DNA of 64,000 bases from Pontederia crassipes (Eukaryota > Streptophyta > Magnoliopsida > Commelinales > Pontederiaceae): NCBI GenBank assembly GCA_030549335.1, contig CM060195.1, positions 2,963,501 through 3,027,500 on the forward strand, written 5' to 3'. This document shows, one piece after another, positions 37,801-49,800 of this stretch (position 1 is its first letter; each line of letters begins with the position of its first letter). The position numbers and the translations under genes are program-made. The notes below the pieces were generated by a model, which was not told the origin of the DNA, did no database searches, and was given only the letters and a program-made list of their open reading frames with translations.

Positions 37801-40800
37801 TTATATGTGGGCCTCTTGAACAAAAAATAGTATTTACGTAATTAGTATTGCTCTTTCATCAGTTGTTTTACTGCAAAATGTAATTTGTACAGAGGAGCAG
37901 CTTTCCGGCTGCATTCACATCTTTGCTGCTTTTGTTTTCTTTGTTTTTGTGATTCATATGATTCTCTATTCATTTTAAGTGAACATCACAAGTTCCTTTT
38001 TGTGCTTAAATGGGTTTGCATTTAGTCTACATCCCGATGCCTTGACTTCTTACTAATTCTTGGTGTTCTAACCTTCCAAAGAGTTGAAGCTGTAAAAGCC
38101 ATTGCACATGCAATAGCTTTTATTTATTATTTGAATTGAATTATGAACTTTTCTTAGCTATTCAACCTTTGTTGTGCCATTTGGTTAAATTTTCACAGTT
38201 TTTCTGTTAAGGACTCTTCATTCATAAATAAACATCAATTTGTGTAGCTTAAAGCTCTTACGGCGTTGGGAAATATATTTAAGGAAAAATCCTGCGAGGA
38301 AATGGTGACAATTGTTCCACAATGGGTATAATTCTCCCACCTATCTCATATGTTATCATTTTGGATTTGTACAAACCTTAGGTGGAAGTGAATGCGCTCC
38401 TGCACTATAGGATATTGTATGTTATATTAAATGATTTTACCTGTCTTCTGGTAGGCATTTGAGTACAGGAAATTACTGCATGATTACAACAGAGAGGTTC
38501 GACGAGCTACCCATGATGCAATGAACAGTCTTGTTAGTACTATGGGGTGTGCACATTCTTCACAGCAGAAGCCAGTATTTTTTTTTTTGCTTACCTGCTT
38601 CGCAAATTCACTAAAATTTGAACTAAGTCGATATTAATGATAGCATTTTTATTAGGCGAGGGTTGGCGCCACACTTGAAGTCTTTGATGGGACCTTGGTG
38701 GTATTCTCAGTTTGATCCAATAACAGAAGTTTCTCTTGCTGCCAGACGGTCATTAGAGGTTTGCTGAACTACAATACACCATTTGGTCTAGATAACTAAA
38801 AATTTTGCAAAATTTTCGCAATTTCATTATTCCCAACAGAGGATTCTTTTACTTTTAAATTATCTGGTCTGACTATTTTTTTGAGGGTCTTAAGGTTCTT
38901 AATGAAGTGTTGTGGGAAAAAATAGAAAACCAAATTATAGGATCAATATCCCATTTCTTTGTATTTTAGTACCTTATATTTGGTCCAAATTCAAATTTGG
39001 AATCGGGTCCTTGGCTTGTCGCATGAGTCTGAGTTTCATATTTCCGGATATGAAAAGAAGTAAAAATATCTTCGTATACCAAGGCGGCGTTTGGTTGGGG
39101 GTTAACTAAGGGAATAGGGGAATATTCCTTGGGTTAAAGCCAAACGCCCGTTTTATTTGTCAAAAAGTACAAAGGGTAGAGTTGGCATTTTTAAAAAATT
39201 TAACCTTGTAAATAGTGTAAAGTTGTGAGTTATCGTATTCTTTTTGAAAGGAAGAATAGACATAATCCGTTGCAAACTTCAAAAAATGGATAATCCGTGG
39301 ATTATGTGACGTAATCCCATGTCTTTTTAATCTCCATCCTAACAGCCCCCAAATGTTCGAAATCGAAATGTGAAATAAGAGCATTCTTCTTCCTTTCCAT
39401 ATTTCCATATAAAAATTTCATGGATAAGCTCTAATTAATTAGAACTCATATTGTTTAATGTTTTGTTTGAAAAGTACTACAATCTGGAATATAAATTCAT
39501 TCCTCTTACTTATCTTTTTATCTTTCCGAGAAAATAGGGATTTCTGTTAATAAACTAGTACTGCGCTCTTCAAGTGTGCTTGCGAGATGTTTTTGCCCCT
39601 CAAAAAAAGTGTGCTGAAGGACCCACGATATGACGTTGCGAGATTTCTTTCCTCAAAGCAAGGTTGTCAGATCTCGATCGAGCTTGTAATATCTTACGTT
39701 CCTCTAGAGAGAAAATGATCTTGATCTGGTCTTAAACACGTAAGATGTATACCAGATCTAGATCCGAATCTTAGGATCAATAGAAATGGTATGAATAATG
39801 GTATGAATCTTATGTTCCTACCCATCATATGATAATGGTATGAATCTTTTTATTATAATAAAAAAATGAAAGTAAACATAAAAGAGCTTGACTAAATTTT
39901 ATTTGATTCTTTCGGCTTTATGTCTGACATTATTCTCACTCGAATCAACTCTAAAATTATCCAATGGTTTACTATTTATCTTGTGAATTCAAGATTATGA
40001 TGTCTTTCACCTTGAAACAGACCAAAAGATCAGTCCAGAACGATGTGAGTTAGATAGTCTTCCATTGAGACCACTTTCATCTTTTTTTGGAAGTTCTTTT
40101 TGTTGATTACAGACAAAACATATTTTATTTTCTGCATGTAGTATGACTTATTTTTTGCTTTGTCAAAAAAAAAAAAAAAAACTGTTTCTGTAATCTATGG
40201 TATGAGTTGCGGTTGTGATTTATTGCAGGCAGCATTTCCTTCACCAGAGCGAAGATTGGACGCTCTAATGTTTTGTGTAAATGAGATTTTTTTGTACCTA
40301 GATGATAATCTAAAGCTTACTCCTCAATCTATGTCTGATAAAGCTACTCCTGTAGATGAATTGGAAGACATGCATCAACGAGTATGTCCTAAAATTCACT
40401 GAACTATTACCGTTCGAGTTCAGGGTCTCTTTATATCAACTGCTCTGATTTATTAGTAAAATTTAACATGTTAATGTGTATTTGTCTTATGTTATATCTT
40501 TTACATGCCGCTCCATATCGCAACTACATTCTGAAATGCATAAGGAACACTCAAGTAACACCACACTTCTTTTCTTATTCGGGAGTGGGGTTTTGGATAG
40601 CAGTTTCTCCTTTTTTTTTTTTTTTTTTGCTGCTCTCTTTCTGAGAGTACCTTACTTGTTCATGTTCATCACTCATTTTGATATATATATTTATATACGT
40701 GGATGACAATAGTAAAATCTGGTTGTTATCCTTTGCCTTCTCAAAAAAAGTAATACTTAGTTTTCACTTGATAAGCCTCTTCATATGTGGTGTCCCTTGG

Positions 40801-43800
40801 ACATGACATTTTCCTGCATCAACATTTGGATGCTACCTATGATACATTGAGACTTAATTTTTAATAAAACACATGTCAATATGCATGAGTTGGGTGAAGC
40901 TGTAGCAGTTTTCAGGCGTATTCATGGCTAGTACCCATGGCCAGTTAATGTCTAATTTTATATGATAATTGAATAGGCAGAAGAAAGGAACTAAGAAAAA
41001 GGGTGTACATTATTGGTTTTATGTTATCTCTTCAGTAATTTCCTTATGTTTTTTTTAGAGGAGTAATGTCCTTTTGTTGTGCTTTTAGATTTATCACAGT
41101 AGATGATATATCTACTATGATCCTGTAGCTGCTGTAATTGTTATATTCAGGGCATTATGGATATGCAACAAGCATAATGTGAAGAATGCATCTATCAATT
41201 GCTTAATGGAAAACCAAAAATGATTATCCCTTTTTCTAGCATTCTCTATAGCTGCTACTTCTGTCTGTGTTAGAACTTGCATGTATGTTTGTGAGTTCCA
41301 CAGTTTTTCTGAAATTTGTGAGTTCTTTGTGTTTTCTCTTTCATTGATCCAGCTTCATTTTTGTTGTTTTACTTTCATTCTTGAAAGTTTTTAGTATATA
41401 TTTTGATAATTTTTTTATTCTCGTTCAAAATCTCAGACTGTGTGATTTCATCACAGGCAATTTTGTCAACACTGTTGGCTGTAGCATCACTTATTGATAT
41501 TATGCTGGGTGCAAAATCACAGTCATGCAATGATAAAGACTTTTCAGCAGAACAAAAACTTGTTTCGAAAGCTAGAGTGGTGGCTACATCTTCAGCGGAG
41601 AATATATTTTCTACACATAAGTGCTTCCTTGAATTTATGAAGTCTAAACATCCAGCTATTCGTTCAGCTACATTTTCCGTTTTAACTAGCTTTATAAAAC
41701 ATATTCCACACTTATTTACTGAAGGACATATGAAAACTCTTTCACCTGCTATACTTGGTTCTTTCCAAGAAAAGGATCCATCTTGTCATTCTTCTATGTG
41801 GGACATGATACTATTATTCGCAAGAAAGTTTCCTGAAGGATGGTCCCTCTGCAATATCCAGAAAGTTATCGTAAGCCGGTTTTTCAATTTCCTAAGAAAT
41901 GGCTGTTATGGCTCACCTCAGACTTCATACCCAGCTTTAATTTTATTCTTGAAGTCTATACCTACTAACGCAGATATAGGTGAGCGGTTCTTTTATGATT
42001 TTCTCCAAAGCTTTTGGGCTGGAAGAAATCCGTTGCACTTTTCGGTGGCAGATAACATTGCCTTCTTTGGCGCATTTAGAGAATGTTTTATCCAGATATT
42101 GTGTGACATGTCGAGGTAAGCAACTCTACATTTTATGCTTCTTCAATCGAACTAATTTCATGTTTTTAATGCCCCTTTCTGAACTTATCTTATTGAATTG
42201 TTATTACTGTAGAAATTGTGCCCGTGGCAATGACGTTGTTGATCTTCCTTCCAAGTTAGTAAATGACATTCTAGTACAGCTCTTGTTGCATGACAATCTT
42301 CTAATTGTAAACATAAAGAAACAATTTGGAAATGTGTTGAATGTCTCATACGAAGATGGAAGTATTTCCAGTGGCAAGTTGCAAGCATCTAGTGCTAATC
42401 AGCAGAAGGGTTATGTTCAGGAGTTGGGCAAATGTATCATTGGAATCCTGTGGGACATGTCCCTGAAGCAAAATAATTGGCTCAATGTTTTCTTTACTGC
42501 TTTTCAACAAGACTGCTTGGAGATAATTCAGCAAGGAGAGAATCTGCAAAATTTTCGAGAACATACAGAGCGTATAATGGGCTTTTGCTTGTTACTGGAT
42601 CAGCTTGTGTTGCAGAAGGGTCAAACATGGCCATTACATTATGTAGGCAGACCATTGATTTTGTCTGGTCTCCCATTTATCAAATCCATGGTACGTCCTT
42701 TCGTAAATCAACTTGTGCTTTGAAATTATGTCATACACCACAGACAAATTTGTTGATCATACTATGTATATTGTTACTGAAAGAGCACATAACTTAAGAC
42801 TACTTCCTTCTTTTTAAAAAAATTGTATATTGTTACTGAAAGAGCACACGATCATAACTTAAGACTTACTTCCTTCTCAAAAAATATAAAATAAAATAAA
42901 ATAAAACTAAAACTACTTTTGGCCCTAAAACATAATTAATGACTACTTCGGGTAGTAGAGATTCTTTTCGAGTAAACATATATCAGGGTTGCATCAAGTT
43001 ATGATAACATATTTTAGAGTTCAATTTTGTTAGAAGAACAGACCTCTTATTTCAATAGCCTATCCTATAATTTGAATACTCCTAAAGTCTCAAGTATACA
43101 TTAACGTTTCAAATAGTTTTTTCTACGACATAAAGGATGATAATGAAGTTGTGTAGTCATCCACTATGTAATTACAATGTAGAGCCTTGAAATTTACAAA
43201 CATGTATAAAGAGCAAAGACAAAGAGGTTAAAAAACACAAGTGGATGTGGATCTTCCTCAAAAATGTTATCCCTTCCCCTTCTCTCTACTCAATAAAGGG
43301 ATGCAGTTATGTTGTAATGGATGGTCCATTTGACCACCAAAGATCCTTGTTCTCGATATTACATTTACCGCCTCCTACAACTGATGCAGTTATGTTGTAA
43401 TGGATGGTCCATTTGACCACCAATTATCCTATCCATGCTTATATCAACTCTTTATCACCTCGGGCTGTTAAAATCCTTGTTAAAGCATGTAATGAACTCT
43501 AGGAAACATCCACTTTCAAGGGGTTCACATTCATGTACTGCATCTGTTGCCATAACTTAGTGCCATATAAGGCATGAGAAGAGGTGGATGTTGTCCTCCT
43601 CTACTGTCCGACAAAATAAATGTTTCCACGTGGTAGAACCTCAGGAATATAAGGTTTTCATGAGGCTGATCCTAAGCCGCCATCCAAGCATGAATACCTT
43701 CGTTTAAGAGAATATTTTTGGTGTAGAAAGTCTCAAATTTTGGATATTCTGCTGCACGGATTTGTTGGGATACAAAGTCATAAGCACGTAGGTTCAGAGC

Positions 43801-46800
43801 TATAGACTGAATACCCAAGTAGCACTCATCCATAAACCAGTTACTGGTACAAATAGCATAAAGAAATGTAACCAACCTTTATTGGAAAAAGCAACCCCGA
43901 AGATTTGGGACCAAAAGTGGTTGGTGGTGACCATTGAATAAGTCTCTTCGGCTTGAGTTTGGTTAAAAGCATGGAGAGTGTTCACACCACCACCATCTTC
44001 GAATAAAGTATTTTCTACGGTAGCACCGTGGATAGCGCAGAGCAAAGCAGCGCCTAATACTCTGGCAACTGACCACAAAAATCTGTAATTTGATAAAAGA
44101 TAGAAGATGACGGCTGAAAACCCTGTTTGCAGCCTTAAATACTAGGGTTACAAGAGTTTAAAATTAATAATCATGATTAACCTACTTTTAATCATGACCC
44201 TTATAACTAATTAAAAGGTCACATGTTCACATGTTTTACCTTCTTTGGGAGTGGGGTTTTGGCTAACACCTTTTGTCTTTTCTTCTTGCTCTCTTCTGGA
44301 GAGTGCTCTTATGTATATGATGATCCCTTTTGATGATATATATATACCTGGATGACAACCTAAGTGGTGGTCATCCTTTCCCTTCTCAAAAAAAAAAAAA
44401 CTAATATAAAATAGAAGCTCCTGCATCATTTTCTTTTTCTGTTCGACTTTAACTGGAAGAGTTATTTGACTTGTGAATTCCCATGTAAGGAACATAAAAT
44501 GTTTAGTAAACTATCGAACATATATGGTTTTGTAAGATTTTGCACCAATTAGCAGTAAGTTTCTGATATGTTCATGATTAGATTGTGGGTAATCTAATAT
44601 TTTAGCATCATGTGTGCTGAATGCAGGACTCTCGAGACGGTGTTAAACTTTTGTCTGACTTAATTGAAATCTTTGGGCCTGCAAAAATATTTTCAGATTC
44701 TCTTAATCCTGATGATGAAAGTGGTGCAGAATTAAACATGAGACAGTTTCTGTCAGCATTCAATAATGACTTTGTTCCTTGGTGTTTGGATGGGCATAGT
44801 GGTTCCAGCAGTTCAAAGCTCGACCTACTGATTAACTTGATTCAAGATGAATATTTTGCTGAACAGTGGTCTTCAGTCATCACATATTTAACGAACCATG
44901 CACTATCCTGTCAAACATCTGAAAAATTTAGTCATATTGAATTGCTGAGTATGCTCATTGAGAAGGTTAAAGGAAGAATCAAGAGTAAAAACTGGGAAAA
45001 TCTAAAAAATCGCTTACACCCGAAAAACTGGGAGCATGAGCTGTTAGATTCAGTCGCAACGTCTTTGGTCAATCATTCTCGTAGAAGCTCCCATGCTAGA
45101 TTTCTATGGTAATGTATCATTGATAACACTGATCTGCGACTTATTTTGGAAAATTTTCACATTTTTTATGAAGCAAATTTTGTCTACCATTACATTGAAA
45201 GTCAAGTTGCAATATTGTGGAAGTTACTGAATCCATCTGCTATTCCAGTCATCTTTCTATCACCTGTACACACCATCTTACTATGAAGTTCTAGTACAAT
45301 TTCACTGATCTATTTCTGAAACTAGATTTCTCATTTTTCCATTATATATGTGATTGTTGCTATCTTTTTGGACGTACATATTTTGTATGGACATAGTCAA
45401 TATCATGGTCATTCTTTGTTTGGATGCACTTTTTGTGGCTTAAAGACCATGGTGTATCTTCGAAACAATGATAAAAAAATGAGTTCAAATATACTATTTC
45501 TTCTCCCCAAAAAATTATTGGCATGCACACTTCTTTTAATATAGTTTAAAGCATACTAAAGAAAATAAAACTGAAATCTCTGGGGGTTTTTTTTTACTGG
45601 CTTAGAACTGTCGTAACGAGCGCTCGTCGCCGGTAGCCCCTACCGGCGGCGCCACCAACCGTTTCCAGCAATCCCTGCCGGAGGCGCCACTTGGTCCCAC
45701 TCTCTCGAACGCCACCTTCTCCTCGATCAAATGAGACCACGACTTCAACACCTAAGTGATGGGTGGACGGCCATCTCCCGATCCCGATCAAATCGCCTGG
45801 GGGAGGGTCATATCGCACGCTCCTGTACGTCTCCCCTCATGTGTATGGCATGTGGGAAGGAAGGACATCGGCGAGCTCTCTACCCCCTATCTCGCCGGAG
45901 GACGCCGATCGTGCCTGAGCCCGGGACGAACAGTGGGGAAGAGCTGACGGCTGTGCCTACCGTCACCGTCCCTTGGTCGCCTCAGATGCAGCAGGCGAAG
46001 GAGTTCCTCCGGTTTTGTCTTGTCGGCGAACTCACCGGCAAGCCTATGGAGCTGTCGGCCATCCGTGCGGCAGTGGTGGCATCCATTGGTGCAGCGCCCC
46101 CCTTTCACCTGACGCCAACACTTTTCCTCCTCGTTCTCGGCTCGCCCCAGCAGCGGGAGTCCCTGCTGGCTTCGCCGTCTCCAGTGGCTCAGGACTGTGC
46201 CGTCAAGTGGCGTCCTTGGCAAGAGGGGGACGGCGCTACGCCGGTGCCGGCCCCAGCAAGACTCGCGGTCGACATCAGGGGTATCCCCCTCCACCTCCTG
46301 CACCCGGAGGTCATACTGGCCATCGCTGGGAAGTTCGGAACCCCCCTGTCCCTCTCCCTGCCGACGATGGGCTCGCCGGACCTGTCAGCCGTCTCTGTGG
46401 AGGTCGCGATGGAGCCTGGTTGTCGCTTGCCCTCGTCGGTCATCCTGTGCGTCGACGATGGCAGCTATATTCTCCATCTCTGGCGGTCGAATACTGAAGG
46501 CTCATGGGCAGATGTGGTCGCGGCTGGTACGGCAGCGAGCTTCAGGAGGCAGTCCCGGCCATCGTCCCAGGCGTGCGTCAGAGGGGCAGAAGGAGAGACG
46601 TACGGCCATACTTTATTTCAAAACGCTCCTCCCCCAACAGCTGTCAACCGCCACACCACTCCACTGTCACCTGCCACCACTACCGTAACCCACACACCAC
46701 ATCCAGACAGCCACGTCACCAACCCAGGACACCTCACCATACTACCTCACCCAGCCATCGTCCACCCTCTCAACCAACCCGACCTCGACCGCACCCCACA

Positions 46801-49800
46801 CCCGCCCAGCCTGAACACCGGCCAACCCGATCCACACACCCGCCCCCCCCCCCCCCCCGAACCGCACCCAAACTCCTGGGACCCGACCCGGGCAACTCCC
46901 GGGTTGCACCAACCCACCTCCAGAGCCCCGACCCGATAACCGCAAACCCGTTTCGCCCTCCACCAGCTCCGCTGCCTCCGCCTCCGGCAACCTCCCCGCC
47001 GGCGGCCAGTCTTCGCGGCGAAGCCTTCCCCCTCTCCTCCCGACACCCCCACCTCTACCATCCGACAACCGCCACCACAGCCCGCATGGACCAAATCCCC
47101 ATCTACCTTCTCGGCGACGAGGTCTCCCGGATGTTGACGCGGTGGCTGCGGGCGATCCCCCTCGCGACTACCGGCGCCATCGGAATCGCAGGGCTTCCTC
47201 TCCCCACCTCGCTGGACCGCAACAGATGGGCGTCTCTGTTCCTGCCGGCGTCCAGCAGGAGGCCGCCAGACCCGATGCATCATCCTCCTCTACAACCGCC
47301 CGGACTGGGGGTCGGGCCATCAGCGATAATGCCCTCCTTCCCGGACGACAAGACGTTGATGTCCTCGAGGTCGCACATCGGACTGGTTTCCGACTAGTCT
47401 GCCGCCGCCCCTGGTCGAGGCATGACCCCCCGAGACGACCCCTTGGCATTTTCCGCCCCCACCAGCGACTCCTGATGCTCATGCGGGGTGGCTCTAGGCG
47501 GAGGACAGTGGCGGGCGGCTGCCCGCCCACTGGGGCGACGACTACGGTTTCCTTATGAAGGTTCTGACATGGAACGTTCGCGGTCTCGGTGATGAGGAGA
47601 GGCGCCGATCCCTTGGCCGCTACTTGAGGGAGTGGGAGGCAGACGTGGTTTTCCTCCAGGAAACCAAACTTGAGGAGTGTAACGCTCGGATGTGGGAGCA
47701 GATTGGTGGGTCCCGACTATCGCAGTTCATCTCCCTTAGCTCGGTGGGACATTCCGGGGGCTGTATCATCGGTTGGCGGTCATAGCAGTTCACCTTGGTG
47801 GATTCCTGAACTGCCCGCTTCTCGATGTCTGCTCATTTGCATCGCTGCACGGATGGTTCATCCTACCTTCTCTCCTGTGTTTATGGCCCCTGCTCGGAGT
47901 CCTTCGGGCGGACATGTGGGAGGAGCTCTCCGCTGCCCGTCTTCATCTTCCTGACGCCCGGTGGCTGATCGGGGGTGACTTCAATGTCACACTTGACATG
48001 GATGATCGCCCCTCCCGAAGACGAGAAGAGACCTCGGAGCGGAGGGATTCAGAGATTTCATTGACTCCCAGTCGCTGTTGGATTTCCCGACGGCGAACTG
48101 TAGATTCACCAGGCGGAGCAGGGCGGCACCCTCATCCAGGTCTCGGATCGACAGATTCCTCGGATCTATTGAGCTAGCTGAGGCCCACCAGCTTGCCGAT
48201 GTCCGAGCCATGGACCGACCGTTTTCGGACCACACACCCCTCTTGTGGAGATCCAATGACGGTCAGTCCCGGAGATCCATTTTCCGCTTTGAGCGATCAT
48301 GGTTATTGGAGGAGGGCTTCACACAGTTGGTGGCCGAGCACTGGCAGAGTGTTGCGGCGTCAGACTCCGCTGCTAGGACGTTGGCTGCTAGGCTACACAG
48401 CCTGAGGCATTTCCTTCAGGACCACCGGAGACAGCTCCGGTCCGGGAGGCACGGAGGACCGTGGCTCTGGAGACGATCACCCGGCTAGATCGGGAGGACT
48501 CCCGCCACCTCACGGAGGAGGCGGCATAGCGACGACGGGCTCAGGCGACCATCCAGCAGGAGGACAGGCTGGTGGAGATCCAGTGGAGGCAGCGCTCCCG
48601 ACAGACCTGGCTTTAGGAGGGAGATGCCAACAAGCGGTTATTCCACCTATACGCGAGCGCCCGTCGCAGGGCGAATCAGATCGACCATCTGGAGGTGATG
48701 GGGCAGCGGATCACCGGCCATCATCACATCGGGACTGCCATCGCCTCTTTCCACCGGGACTTCTCCAGGCGACGGCCCACGCCGTCCTGGAGCTGGTCTC
48801 CCAGGGGCATTTCTCGTCTTACTGATGATCAGTCTTCTTTGTTAGTGCAGACCATTTCCGAGGACGAGGTCACCGATGCTCTTCGGGACCTCAATGGCGA
48901 CGGTTCCCCTGGCCCTGACGGCTTTTCGGTCTTTTTCTATAGGGAGTTATGGCCCGTGGTACGGGAGGACGTGATGGCGGTGATCAGGGAGTTCGAAGGT
49001 GGAAACTGGGGCTTTGATCGCCTCGATCGGTTCCTGTTGTTCATGCTTCCGAAGCGCACATCAAGTGAGAGAGTAGAGGACTTCCGGCCGATCGCCTTAT
49101 CCAATGCCATCTACCTCCTTGTGGCACGGGTATTGGCCAATCGGCTCCGGGAAGTACTCCCCGATCTCATCCATCCGGTCCAGTCGGCTTTCATCCACGG
49201 ATGCTCCATCACCGACAGCTATGCCACTGCCATTGAGATCCTCGCGCATTGGAGACGGAGCAGTAGCCGCGCTTTCCTTTGGAAGGTTGATTTCTCCAAG
49301 GCTTATGACTCTCTTTCTTGGTCCTTCCTTTGGCATTCTTTGCAGGCTCGTGGCTTTCCGGCGATATGGATTGCATGGATGAAGCGGTGTGTCACCACCG
49401 CTTCTTTCTCGATACTGGTCAATGGATCCATGGCGGGGGGTTGGGTGCAGCCCTAGCGCGGTGTTCGGCAGGGGTGCCCCCTCGCGCCCATGTTATTCAC
49501 GCTGGCGGTCGACGGCCTCGCTAGATGCACTCTTGAGGCCTGCCGGACCGGCCTTTTCAGGGGTTTCGCAGATGGCCTTGTGCCGATGCTACAGTACGCA
49601 GACGACACTGTTTTCTTCGTGGAGGGGTCAGAACTCGAGGCCAGACGGGTGGCCATTTTGGTGGAGATCTTTGGTGCGACGTCGGGGCTCGTTATCAACC
49701 ATGCCAAATCCACCTTCATCCCTTTTGGCATGGCGGCAGAGGAAACCCAGCGCTTTGCGTCTGAGCTGCGCACTCCGGTTGGCGACCTACCCATCTCATA

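Noticed and set aside
43672-44078. psbD as a working gene
   Set aside because: It lacks the first half, has a frame change and a stop, and lies inside a nuclear intron.
45731-47558. A host gene in listerin intron 10
   Set aside because: The zinc knuckles, the adjoining endonuclease and reverse transcriptase and the A-tail show it is a LINE.
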